64,000 nucleotides of DNA, from NCBI GenBank assembly GCA_014529385.2, contig CM043967.1, positions 86,289,278-86,353,277 of the forward strand, read 5' to 3'. Under the pieces are notes generated by a model that was not told the origin of the DNA, did no database searches, and saw only the letters and a list, made by a program, of their open reading frames with translations. The translations under genes and the position numbers were made by a program. This document shows, piece after piece, positions 25,101 through 38,249 of this stretch; positions within the stretch are counted from its first letter, which is position 1, and each line of letters starts with the position of its first letter. Source of the stretch: Adiantum capillus-veneris (lineage: Eukaryota; Streptophyta; Polypodiopsida; Polypodiales; Pteridaceae).

Positions 25101-28100
25101 AGCATAATTCCGCAACATTGTAGCGTACTACCCACGACCAAGTAAGCTCAAATTTCAAGATGATTTACCAATGCGTCAAAGAATCCAAGCAATCGCCTCA
25201 GAGAATTGGCGAGTAGCGTGCCACCTGGCAAACCCACATCACTCCCGCTAGAGATCTAGTGGCCAATCTACCACGGGTTCATACTTGCAAACCCTAAAAA
25301 CACAGTAAAAAATCAACCCTAATTTGACCACTTTCTGGCAGGGTGAACATATGGAATTTCCTGTTTGTCCTGTGAAGAGGAACCCTCTTCCATAATGCCC
25401 TTCCCTTTGTCGGCCCATAGTGTAATCCTACGTTCCTGTACTCTGTGTCTTTACCCAAAACAACCGAGGCTCACTTCTTGAGGAAAAAGTGATTGATATC
25501 CCGGCAATGGAACCTTGAAACCGGCCCGTAGGGCGGTAGGCGTTGGCTTTCACCCAAAATTCTTTACTTCAGACACACACAGAGAGAACGTGCAAAGGAA
25601 ACCTGCGACAGGAATTAACACTTGAATACACACACAGCTCGGAAGCCGAGCAGACGCCGACAACTTGTAGGCCCCAAAATTGGCGCCCCTTTCGGTATTT
25701 CTTTATTCCTTGAGAGGGTGAATTACAAAGTAGAGTCCTAGGAATCCTTTACCTGTATCCCACTAGATACCACCTGATTTGGCCAAATTTGGGCAGCATA
25801 ATAACCCCAAAACTTGCGCGAAACCAATTCCCCTGTTGGAACTCACTTCCACTAGCGTATACCCTCTGATTCCTGCCCAAAAACAGTAAATTCAGCACGC
25901 TGTATTTACTGGTTTTTGCCCTGTTTTCAGCCCCAAACAGTCCCCTAGATGTCCTCTGCAAGTGGGGCACGATTCCCAAGGGTTCTGGCGTCCATATGGC
26001 TGAAAAATGGTCAATTTTCTGCGCATACACAGCGCTGCATTTGCACCTGTACGGTGAGGTTATGACCCTCACCAGTGCCTGCTTTGGAGTAGCAGCTAGC
26101 TACCCCTGCTCCTGCTCAAGGAGGCTCTTGCCTCAACACAAACGCATGAAACCACACAGTTGTACATCAGTCAAATGAAGAGCCCTCTTGTGGGGCATCA
26201 CATAACTGCACATAGGGGGAGAGAGAGCAGTGTGTAGTGTGCAGGGCATCACTCCTAGCACCACACTGTACATGAGAGGGAAAGAAACCACTCCATAGCT
26301 CTTAACCTGTGACAGGTTCTCAAAATGAAGCATCCCCCCAGCATAAATCGAGCGCGGCGCCCCCCCTCTTCTGCGCTTGACCTGTAATGCATCTGTGAAC
26401 AAATAGATGCAAAAAGGGGAAGATTTCCATGGCTGCCAAAACCTGTGTATCGCTGAAAATGCAGCAAAACAACCCTGTAAACACGCATCTGATGCCTTCC
26501 AAAGCTGAAAATGAGCTCCTTGATCCTAGGTAAAGTCATGGGAAGCTCAAAAATAGAGAAAAATGGCTGAAAATCAGAGTTATCAATCTCCAAAACTGCT
26601 CCAAAAAGTCAGTTACGAGTTTTGTTCTCCCAAACTTGGTAAATTGGCCAAAAAGTGCCACTTGGCACTCATGCATGCAATTTCCCCGCATTGGGCTTCC
26701 TGCTTAAAAATTTCTTAGCTGGTGCATCAATTGACTTTGCAGCAGAGTAACAAAATGTTCCCCTTGTCATTTTGAAGCTAATGACGCGAATAGATTTCGT
26801 GGTCTAAAATAGCAATTCCCTAGGATGCTTCCGTTGGACTCCCATTGGTCATCTGACCATCTATCCTCATTGGGACCGCATCCAAAAGTGCAATATGGCC
26901 CAACTGTCGAATACTTTTTGTGGGTAGTCCCACCTTGACTTAATGTCTTTATTGAGTTCACTTCCTAGTATCCATGAACTTGCTAGGTGCGACGGGAGGA
27001 CCTACATGATCTTGCACTGAGCCTAGACATCCTCTTACTATACAAATTCTAGTGCCTACCCACTTCTCGTCTGCGGGTGAAACTACCGTTCACATTGGTC
27101 ATACAATGTCCAACCATTTGCAACTTCAAAAAGAGGGTCTCAAAAATTAAATAAAAATCATTGGAAAGAAACCAACAACTAAGGTTAGCAATTGCCACGT
27201 CCTCGTGACAATCGTCTCAGGCATGCCGTGTAATCTGAAAATCTCGGCCACAAACAGTCTGGCTAAGTGATCCGGCTTGACTGTTTTCTTTACTGGAATG
27301 AAATGAGCATGTTTGCTAAATCTGTCAATAACAGTCCAGATACCATCGTGACCACTCTGTGTTCTCGGGAGATCAAAAATGAAATCCATCGCAATACTTC
27401 CCCAGTGGTGGGTGGGTATGGGTAAAGGCTGTAACAATCCCTGTGCTTTATGCCTATGAAACTTGACCTTCTGGCATATCAAGCAACTGCGCACAAACTC
27501 TTCCACATCCTTCTTGAGTCTTGGCCAAAAGAAGTATCTCTCTACCCCTTTCATGGTGGTAGCGATGCCGCGCTGACCCGTAAAAGGTGGACAGTGGCAT
27601 TCAATCACAACCTTTTCCCTCAACGGCAAAATCTATATCTGTGGCATATTGGTCGACCACATCCTCAAAGCTCCTATGATGTATAGCGGAAATAGCCGGA
27701 ACCAACAGCTTCTGAGACAAAGCATCTGCCACCACATTCTTCTGTCCCTGAACATGGACAATCTGGAAGTGAAACTGTGACAAGATGTTCGCCCACCGCA
27801 TCTGCTTTTCCGATAGCTGCTTCTATGACAAGAAGTAGCGTAAACTTTGGTGGTCTGTAAAGACAATAAAATCCGCTCCGAGTAGGTAGTGCCGCCACTG
27901 AGTAAGAGCATGGATAACCGCCAAAAGCTCTTTCTCATAAATCTGTGCTATCATTTCCGGCCTTGAGAACAATAGGCTCTCGTAAGAAATGACATGGCCT
28001 TCTTGCATTAAGACCGCACCCAGACTATGACCACAAGCATCACAATATACTTCAAATGACTTCTGCAAGTCCGACAGAGTCAAAACTGGTCCCGTAGTCA

Positions 28101-30490
28101 ATTTCTCTTTCAAAGTCGGGTCCCCACGAGAAAGGGACTCCTTTCTGTGTCAAGATATGCAAAGGGGAAGCAACCTCTGTAAACTTTCGAATGAACCGCC
28201 TATAGTGCGAACACAGTCCCAAGAAGCTTCTACTTCATGGGCATTCTTCAAATCGGGCCAATCACGGATAGTCTCTATCTTGGCCGGATCCATTTTCACT
28301 CCTGCTGCTGACACAATGTGTCCCAAAAAGTGTATCTCTGGTAGGAAAAATTCACTTTTCTTTGCATTAATCACTAACTTTTCATCTCGTAATGCCTGAA
28401 AGAACTGAAGCAGATGATCTCTATGTTCTGCCTCATTCTTGGAGAAAACAATGATATCGTCAAAGAAAGTGCCAACAAATAGCCTGTACTCTCGAAAAAT
28501 CTTGTCCATCATCCGGTTAAATGTCGCAGGACGCTGGACAAGACCCTTTTCCAAGAGGTCTTTCACTTGGTTCATAATCTCTTCATTCTATGCTCGGCTC
28601 ACATGGTAAGGTGGCCGGTTCGGTGGTGTGCTTCCAGGTATCAGATTAATGGTATGATTTTCAGGACGAGCAGGTGGTAACTCGCCTGGTAGGCCCTCTG
28701 AGAAGCAATCGACATGAGAGTGGAGAAAATCTTGGCATTCTTTATCAAGTTTATACATATTTGTCCTATCCTCATCACTCAACTCTTTCATTAAGATCGA
28801 GTAAACAAACAGACTGTATTTCATTAATTTAGAAATGGCCGAAGCAGATACAATAGGGACAGACTCGCCCTTCAGTTTAATGTCAAGTACAATGGTTCTG
28901 CCCTTCTCTGTAGTCAATGTCGCTTTCCTCGCCCGATAATCGACCACGGCGTTGTTCTTGTGGTACCAGGGAATTCCCAAGAGAACATCACAACCTTCCA
29001 AAGGCATTATGTAAAAGTCCTCATGCCCCAAATACACGTGACAATGCAACCGAAGTTTGCCAATGACAGGTGTAATGGCTGCCGGATGCCGCTAGAACTA
29101 TTGCTAAATTGGCTTTATCTGACAGGAAAATAATTCTAAATGAATTATTGGATTTATAAGCGAGAGGGTTTTCTCGCTTGGAACACTAAGAAAAATAATT
29201 CTAAATGAATAATTGGAATTTTAAGTGAGAGTGTTTTTCTCATTGGAGACATCCGAGTACAGAGTATCCCTAGTGCGTCATTCAAAGTAATGACGGGAAC
29301 ACTATGAAAGGGAATATCTGTAAGGCCACCAAGAACGGGTACTTCTACTGCGTCACAACGGATGGGTGACAGGGAGCATCAGTAAGAAGTATCCGACCAT
29401 CCGAGAACGGACATCTCTCATGCGTCATAGGATGGGTGATATAGAGCATCGTGAAGGGGATTGTACCGTAAGTTTGGTAGGAAAGGACTAGGTGATGGGT
29501 ATTCCTGATGCGTCACAAGGTGGGTGATGGGTGCATCGGAAAGGGGATATCAATAGTCGAGAGGATATCCGAACTGGAAAAGAGGAATACACGTAAAGAT
29601 GCAAGCACAAGAATAAAGATGGGTTCTGAGAAGCTTTTCTTAAAAAGCGAAAAATTTTAACGAGTTTTTCGGGAAGAGCAAACGCTTTCCCACGAGGAAT
29701 CTATGTCTGCATTGCATTTGTGCATGTGGTTGCATCCAGGGACGCCTGGGAAGTGTTGTGAAAAGCATTGTTTTAAACTTATAAGGTTTTATTGAGTTTT
29801 TGGGCAGGTTCATACCAATTTTAAAATATGTCGGCCGTCCACTTAATAAGTGGACAGCCACTTAGAAAATAAAGCAACAAAACCAGCCAGCGAATTCTCT
29901 CTCCCTATTTCGGGTAGAAAAGAAAAAAAAAAACGAAAAAAAAAATTTTTAAAAAAAACGGCCGCGATCTCTACGTGAGCAGCTATTCGTGCCGTGGTCA
30001 ATGAGCTATAAAAGCACCACATGCCCTCACTGAAAAAAAAGTTACCAACGTCTGCAAGAGAAGACTCGGCCGCCAGATAACACCAGAGATCGCGAGACTA
30101 CGAAGCACGGAAGTCGCTTTTCCCGCGCAAGAGCGACAGGTATCTATTGTGGATTCGCCATACGAATTGTTGTCGCATGTTTGCGTGTGTGTTTGCAGGT
30201 ACTTCATTGCGAAGGAGAAGCGAGAAGGCTTCGGCCTACGCTTGGGAATTCCGGAAATGGAATTCGGAAATTGTCTGCGGAGTCTCAACTCCGAGTACGA
30301 ACGGAAAAAGGATTGAGAGCTTCTCTCTCGAATTTCCCTTGCGGGAAGGAACGACCATTGAGTCAGAGAACTAGAACGGAGGGGTTTTCTCCGGTTCTTG
30401 TGCTTGTAAAAAGATTCTCCCTAATAAAGGATTCTCTCTAAGGGAGGGGGACCAGTCCATCTTCTGGTCCCCAGCACTGTGTTGATATTC

Positions 30491-30535
<45 letters not shown>

Positions 30536-31204
30536 TTCTCTCTATATTCTTTGGCTTCAGTATTAAGTGATAAATTCTATTTATCCGAGTATATTTTATA
30601 TTGTTATGCGCTCCCGTTTGTGACAAGAACAGCCTCCACAAGTGGTCCCATCCGATCGGGAGTGATCTCGAGCCGCGCCGCCAATTCCGGTGAAATGAAG
30701 TTGGCCTTGGCTCCTCCATCAAAGAAGATCAGGGCCTCTTGGTCTTTCACTTTGCCCCAAGCTCGGCAAAGTTCTGTACTCTCATCCATCGTGTTGGAAT
30801 CGGTACCCACACAATCTGAAACCAATCCTGTCACAAAAATACGGAAGCGAAAACTGACTGTCAAATGCAATTTATATACTCAAGAGACTTTGGTGAGAAA
30901 GAGAGAAAGCTTGACACATCATTGGGGACCAGAAGATAGGCTGGTCCCCCCCCATAAAGAGAATATCTTTATTACTAAGGGAGAATTCTTTACAAGCACA
31001 GGAACGGGGCGAAAGCCCGTCCTCTATTCTTTCTTGTCCTTCTTCTTCTTCTTCTGACTGAGAGAGGAAAAAGCGACTTCCGTGCTCTATTCTTTCTTGT
31101 CCTCTCTTGTCCTTCTTCTTCTTCTTCTTTACAGGCACTGCCAACCTGGCAAGAGGGGGAGGGGCTGCTCTCTTATAGTCTCCCAGAAGAGGGGGCGCTA
31201 GCAT

Positions 31205-31257
<53 letters not shown>

Positions 31258-33818
31258 CTGGGAAAGTGTGCCAAGTGGCACACTTACTCTAAAATTTAAA
31301 AACCATTCAACTTTTGACTTTAAAAATCCTATGCTAGTTAATGAAATGTGCAATTAAGTGCACAACTACACACATAGATGCAACAAATGAAAATGTTAGC
31401 TGCTCCCTAGCGCATTGCCGTACCGACACTGCTCTGGCATTACCTGTTCGCACTTATCCGGCCATTTGGTCTAGCGCAAATCATTTAAGAATACTTTAAC
31501 TAACTTATCCTAAGGTCGTAAAATAATCAGGCCTTAGGGTTATTATTAATATAAGGACCCCATCACATTCCTGTGCTTGCACTAGCGCGCGTAATTTTCT
31601 GAGCCTGAAATCTGAGGCTACTATCTACCCCTTTATTGAAGACCCGACTTCCCAATCGCTAGGGCTTCAGGGTATTTTCTGCTAGGGTCTCCCTGAGGTG
31701 CACTGGCCCACACTTGGGCGCACCTGAGGCCCCAGAACTGCTAATTCTATTCTAATGTGCACACAACTAATTAGATAATTATTTACAAAGTCTGACTTAG
31801 TTACAAATCCTGTTTTCATCTTGCCTTTTCTTCCACGTTCCTCAGCTACTCTCGAACTCTCAGGCCTTTCGTCGTCCTTGTCATTCTGTCCTTTCCGTGC
31901 CTTTGTAGGGCACTTCGCGGGGATATGTCCATGTTCCCCGCATCCAAAGCACTTCCCCTCCTTGATGAAGCGAGCTCTCTCCTGAGGAGTAAGCTTGGGT
32001 CGTGTATCCTTCTTTTCTGGGTTGCTCTTTCTCTTTCTACTTTCATTTGTTGAAGTCTGTTCGGCTCGTTGTGTCATGACCTCATCGGTGGGGTAGGTCA
32101 AACTGCCACAGTGAATGGCAAAACCCCGTTACGCATGACTCATCAACTCCTGAATAGAAGCTAACATTCGTTCCAAGCAGTGATCTGGGATCTCTGTAGG
32201 TAGACCCAAGGTAAACCGCTCAATCCGTTCTCTGAACGAGACCTTCTTGAATGAAGAGGCAGGTAGAAAAGAGCTCCAGAATCTCTCGCAATAAGCATCC
32301 ACTGTATCTTTCTTGGTCATCCGAAGATGGTTTCATGCAGTTCGTATATCGCGTTCATACTCTTGAGTCAGCCAAGAAGAAATAAAAATCTTCTTAAATT
32401 TCAGCCATTTAACTAGCGCAGTCTTGTTTAAAAAAAGAAGCATGGACCGCCAAGTTCGAGCATTCCCCTTAAAGTAAGAGGCAGCTCTCCGAATCTTAGA
32501 GTGCTCTGAGTAGCGTCCTCCCGCGAAAGCGATGTCAAACTGCTGTACAAAAGACAAAGCCTTCGAAGCATGCATCTCTATATCCCGAAAACGTGTCAAA
32601 TTTAATTGACTGTCCACCTTCCTTAAACTCTCAGACTTTCTTGCTTTTATCTTCCAGAAAGTCATATTGGTTGGCTTTATAAAAATTCTTCTTCTTTGCA
32701 TAAAAGTTGCTGTCGTCAGAGTCTGAACTGTCTGTAGACGAGTCCTCTGTAGAACTGTCGCTCACTGGGCGAGATTTAAACTTTTTTGCCTTTTTCTTGC
32801 CCTTTCCGAAGCGTTGTTTCTTGCTTCACTTTTTGCCGTTGCAGTCTTCTTCGCTCGAGTCAGATAAGCTAGAAGAACTGTCAAAAGAAGAAGAAGAAGA
32901 AGAACTGGGTACTTCTTCAAATCGAACACGCTTCTTCTGTTTCTTCGCCTTTTCAAATGTCGACTGACGTCCCAAATAACCCGAGAAGTCAGTGCCTTTC
33001 TTTTGCTTTTTACCGTGCTTTTTAGCTTTGTTTTGCGCGTCAAAAAGCTGAGCAATCCGTGCATCAACCACCTCTTCTAATTCCTTCTCTGAATATTTCT
33101 TGTGAGCAGAAGGTTTCTTGAGAGCGGATTTCAGGGGTGGTGTTGTGGTTTTCTACCACTGCGCATGCACTTCTTGAAAAGAAGTCTCACTCATATATTT
33201 TGCAAATTTTGGGTCCTTCACAAAATTGAGCATCATCTTTGTTGCATCGCCGATCAATTGACGACGCTCCATCTCTCGTCGCTCCGCCTGAGTAGGCCGA
33301 GGCGGGCCATACTCCTTGCTGGAATCTTCGTTGTGATCCCTCGCCGCATCTCCGGATGCAGAGGGAGTCTACTGATCCTTGCGTAAAGCCATAGGTGCCG
33401 CGGAAAAAAAAAAATTTGGGATCGGATTTCCCGTAGAAGAGAAATTAGCCATGCTCTGAAACCACTATAACAGACTTGGACACTCCAAGTCAAGAATCTA
33501 CCGCGATAGCACCAAATAACCACTTCAAAACAGTTCACAATTCACAATTGATTTATAATGGCCCGGCGGAGTTCCGTGCCTAGAGATATTGGCCCCACAG
33601 ACTGGCGCCCCTTTCGGTATTTCTTTTTGTATTAATCTGAGTTCAAAGTACAAGAGTGCGAACAGGCGCTCACACTCAGACTCTACGTCCAGATGCTCTG
33701 AGTTATGAGAGGGCAGCCCGCTTATTTAAAGTACTAGGGTTGCCAAAAACAGAGCCCCAAAAGCTTTCCAAAAACTGAAAATCAAAAGCTAAAGCAAAAG
33801 CTTTCTCTGTCTCTGATA

Positions 33819-33863
<45 letters not shown>

Positions 33864-36800
33864 CAAATAAAGCAAACAAAGCTTTTCTTTCTCTTGCTTG
33901 TAAACATAAAGCAAAAAGGTTCTCATTCTCTCTCTTTCAATTAGCGTAGAAAAAGCATGTCAAAAAGCTGCCGTAAACAGCCAGCGCAAATTCCACCGCA
34001 AAATCCGACGCAAATCCCGGACGTCCGTACTGTTGCCACGTGTCATGCCAAAATTAAGGTTAGGGTTTTTGGCAGAATTAGGGTTTCAGCAGTTAGGTTT
34101 TCTGGCAGCAGAATTAGGGTTTCAGCGGTTAGGGTTTCGGGCAGCCACGTCATCACTTTGTGATAGAAAGGGCGCTGACCCAACAGAAGGCCACCCAACT
34201 CTCCCTTGCTCGCACCTTTACCAAAGGTGATATGCCCCTACGTGGCACCCTTCTCCACACAACCCGAAGGGCTGAATTGAACCTTTCGTGTTCGTGCCCC
34301 TTCCCGATGGCGTACCCCTTCATGCTCGCACCCTTGGCGCATGCTTTGCTGGGCTGAATACCTTCGCTGACTGCTGCAGATCAATGGGCATGCCTATTAG
34401 TGAAAGGTCACCCCTTGTCCCTTGCTCGCACCCCTTTGTGCAATTCGCTGTTGAAATCTCATGCGCTGCACCCCTTCGGCAACTCTTTACGCTGGCTGTT
34501 TTACAATATATTCCAGCAGCAGCGTATACATAGCTCCAATTTTAATGATTTTAAAATGCCCGTCCATCCCTTAAATTATTCCCAATGTGAACCACCCTAT
34601 TAAGTGCACCTCTTGAACAAAGAAAAATAAATAAACCGACAATGCATGCGAGCGAGCGTTATCAGATTGGCCACGCTGACCCACTACTTCACCCTCTAGC
34701 GCTGGCCCTCTATTTCTCCTCTGTGCGCCATCGGAACCGCACCCACTGTAGACTATGAGTTTTGGGTGCCCATCCTTTTTCTTTCGTACATAGACGAGGT
34801 TCCGGATACCGACTTGCTAGAAAACCCTCCTACACCCGAAGTGATAATTATCCCAGATTCTCCTACCCCAGAGCCGGAACCCGCTCCAGAAGCAGTTTCT
34901 GCTCTCGAAGTATCAGTTCGTGAGCTTATTTTAAGTTATAGGTTACTTTCGCTGAGAAGTCAACATGGCCGAATCACAAGATGGCAACAATTCTATACCC
35001 GAGGACCCGATAGCAGTTCTCAAAGAGCAGATGACAGCACTTTCCACGAGCCACGCATCACTTCACACTCGCTTCGAGCAGATGCAGATGCAAAACACTG
35101 GTCGAAGTCGTCCTACTACTTCTCGGACGACTAATGCTGCTTATCCGCCATCTTCCTCCGACGCTTTAGTGGTCGACCAGAAAGAACAACTCAAACATAA
35201 GCCTTCGGAACCGAAGCTTTCTCACCCAAAACATGGTTTCTCACAGACAACTAGACACAAAGTACCTTCGTGCGAGTAGCAAAAGTCTCAACATGAATAT
35301 TCTTGGAAAAGCTACAATTTTAAGCAACCAACTTCTTATTGGAATCATCAGCAACGAAAGCAGCAACATGAAGCTTCCAAAGGATCATCAGCGATATCAA
35401 GATGGACTTACTTAGTGGCACATATATCCGACCCTAGTCGAGTACTCGGTCGTGAATGCCACGACGTTGGACAAGTTCCCCCTTGCGAGCCATGCCCTAC
35501 ATTTAAGTCTTTCTTATCTGATGGTGGTAAAATCAAAGATTTATTGATCCTTTCCTTGTGCAAGAGGATTCTTCAGAGGTCTAAGAGGCAACAACTCCTT
35601 CAACCTTTCCCTTCTCAATTGGAAGCCTTAATACTCGTTGAGAAAGCTGAAGATTCAAAAGATTCCAGTTCTTGTGTGACAACGGACAAGCACAAAACCC
35701 CTTCTTTGGTCGTGATCCAGGTAGAAAAACTCGCCTCATCACCGTCCTTGCAGAATAAAGTCTTTGTCTCTGAACAGATACCAAATGCAGTGGTGAATGA
35801 TAATTCTTCAAACTTGAAGACTCTATTCCTTGCCTTCAACGATGCAAATAATAAATCAGATGCAAACTCTTGCAGCACGACTTTAGTCGCTGCAAATGAA
35901 TCTTTAGACACAACTTGTTCTATTGCTAAACCTTTACAGATGGATATACCTCCAAACACTACTCTGTCTCAATCTACGACATCCCTTCAGGAGGATTTTA
36001 CTGTTCCAGACAAACCAATGGAATACCTTACAGATTTCCAACCAGTGTTCTTCACTCAAAAGAAAACTCAAGTCAGTTTACCAATAATTTCACTCGAAGT
36101 AGATACAGATTCAATCTTTTATCGGACAAAGCTCGAAGTTACAAATGACTTTGACAAAGACATTATCGAGTTGCAAATGTGATACTTATACTTTTGACAA
36201 AGATGAGACAAGTTACAAATATGATCAGTTTACAGTTTGGAAAAATAGTTATGGTCAATAACAGTGCCATAACATGGGACTTAACAGAAAGAGCTTTGGA
36301 TGCAGAAGCACAACAACAATACATCTCCTTCTCTCGGACTTTCTACAACTACCCTGGGTTTTATTTAAAGAGGGAGGGAATGTCACGATTGTGACTATGT
36401 TGAAGTATTACATCTACTCCTAGTTGCAGATACGCGAAGTGCCATGCCAAGGAGGACCCCTACGCTTGGATGGTCACGACCCTTCGCCAAAAGCCACACT
36501 CCTTCGACGACCGGTCGTACCCCTTCGCTCTACGGGTGCAACTCTTCGCCCAATGGTTGCAGCTCTTCGCCGAAAGGATGTGTCTTTACGTCTAAAGTCG
36601 TGTCTCTTCACCAGGAGACGTCTCTTTTCATTTGTGTCTCTTCGTCTCCTATATAAGGAGCCTATTGTACTCAGTTTCAAGTCATTCAATCAATCAACAC
36701 AGAGTCTTCTTAAGTCTTTTTTGTGAGTTCAGTTCAAGTTTCTTAAGTCTTTTTTGTGAGTTCAGTTCAAGTTTCTTGAGTCTTAATCATGAGTTTAAGT

Positions 36801-38176
36801 ACTTAATTAAGGATTAGTACCTAGAATCCTTACAAGATGGGCGTCCAATAGCCCATCAGTGATGATCACCACTGAGATGGAGGAACCCAGTGTAGCAACA
36901 TGAGACAAGACATGGGGACCCCCCCTGAAGAGCAACACTCTGTCCAAAACCTGAAAACGCAGCAAAAGGGAGCTGGAAACACCGCGAGAACGCAAGGGTT
37001 TGAGCAAAACGACAAGCAATGGAATCACCGAATGCCAAGAGTGTAAGGTGAGGGCTGTAAATACACCAAAACAGGCTGAAAATCAGCAAGAAATAAGTCG
37101 GGAAATCACCGGCAAAGTCACCAACTATTCAGCTTCCTAGTGGGGAGACCAAGGGGCAAGGAGCGGGGCTCCGGCTGTCCAAGATCAGCAAGGAGGAAGG
37201 CTTGAAATTAAAAAAAGGCTGGTAAGCTGCTGCTGCTGCCAAAAACGCTAGTGCAACTGGCTGTTGTCCTGCCCAAAAAACGCAAGATCATAGGGCTGAA
37301 AAACGCAGATGCTCGTTGAAAAACACTAGAGTAGATGATGACCCTCCTGCAACAAATACGCTAGGCCAATGGTGGCTGAAAAACACTGGTGCAGAGGAGG
37401 GGCAGCAAGATGGCAGAGGAAAGGTGCAGAAGACATAGTCACAGGGGACGGAGGGGACGGACCCTAGGGACGGGGGACGCCCATTTCCGGGACGGGGACG
37501 GGTGGGGACGGACGGAAAAAGGACTGCCAAGTGGGAACGCAGGCAAACGTCCCGGGACGGCAGGGAACGGCAGGGGACGGAAGGGGATGGGAGGGGACTT
37601 TTTTAAAAATTTGAAAACCTGATCATTTCTAGAGGCTAGTTTCTTTCCAATAGCCATATGTTTGAACTTTGAAGCACCCCAATGGCTATAAAAGCCACCC
37701 TTTGGGTCCTCATTTCTCGATGTTTTATTAGCACATTTGCGTCTATATGAATCATGTTCTTTGGTCTATTTAGTGTAAATTTGTGGTCAAAGTGATGCAC
37801 TATGTGTGTGGCATGTGTATAGGTCAAAAAATGCCAAAAAAACTCTTCTTTTTTTTTTGCCGTCCCGACCCCGTCCCCGTTTCCTGACTATTGCCGTCCC
37901 GTCCCCGTCCCCGTCCCCATTCCCGACCCCGACCCGCCGTCCCATGTAACTATGGCAGAAGAGGCTACGGTCCACAACATGCAGGCCTGAGAGCAAAAAC
38001 GCAGCTTTCCAAGAAGAAAACCCCACTGCCAGAAAACGTTGGTGGAGATGAAGAAGTTCTTCGCGATGAAATCCGCCACAAGGTCCTCCCAGGGGATAGC
38101 GATGGCAAATCCTCAGCCTAGAAGCTCTGATACCATGTCAGAGTGTGCAGCGAAAGGTGAGAGAAAGAGACAATGG

Positions 38177-38249
<73 letters not shown>

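Larger units (their letters stand above)
22986..27210 (-). mobile_element. Internally deleted chromovirus (LARD-like) inside E2 integrase
   Basis: Two LTRs of about 1.69 kb (22986-24670, 25516-27210; plus-strand ends TGAAACCGGC / CCTCGTGACA) enclose only 845 bp. That interior keeps a chromodomain remnant ([19 protein letters not shown], minus, about 25035-24975) next to the 3' LTR but no gag, RT or integrase. The primer site next to the 5' LTR resembles tRNA-Glu rather than tRNA-iMet. The target duplication is eroded (ACGAT vs ACGGG on minus). It must rely on other elements for replication. Confidence 0.9.
20828..34165 (-). mobile_element. E2: Ty3/gypsy chromovirus (minus) inside E4, itself hit by three insertions
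   Basis: 3' LTR 20828-21486 and 5' LTR 33466-34165 (plus-strand ends TGTAACAGAC / TTTGTGAYA). Flanks AAAAG and GAAAG match at 4 of 5. Reading leftward from 33464: primer site, gag, zinc knuckle, protease, RT, RNase H, integrase, chromodomain, purine tract. Later insertions occupy 22986-27210 (deleted chromovirus), 29087-30625 and 30829-31805 (solo LTRs). Without them E2 would be about 6.6 kb. Pol has a deletion in RT, frameshifts and stops, so it is inactive. Confidence 0.93.
19781..36834 (+). mobile_element. E4: LTR element (plus) inside E3, TSD AGATG, lacks polymerase genes
   Basis: 5' LTR 19781-20590 and 3' LTR 36381-36834 both start TGTCACGATT and end ATCCTTACA. Perfect AGATG duplications occur at 19776-19780 and 36835-36839. 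A tRNA-iMet primer site follows the 5' LTR, and a purine tract (aaagagggagggaa) precedes the 3' LTR. E2 is inserted at 20828. The E4 interior that remains (20591-20827 plus 34166-36380) has a Gag-like start and an unusual 255-residue frame, but no protease, RT or integrase. Confidence 0.92.
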
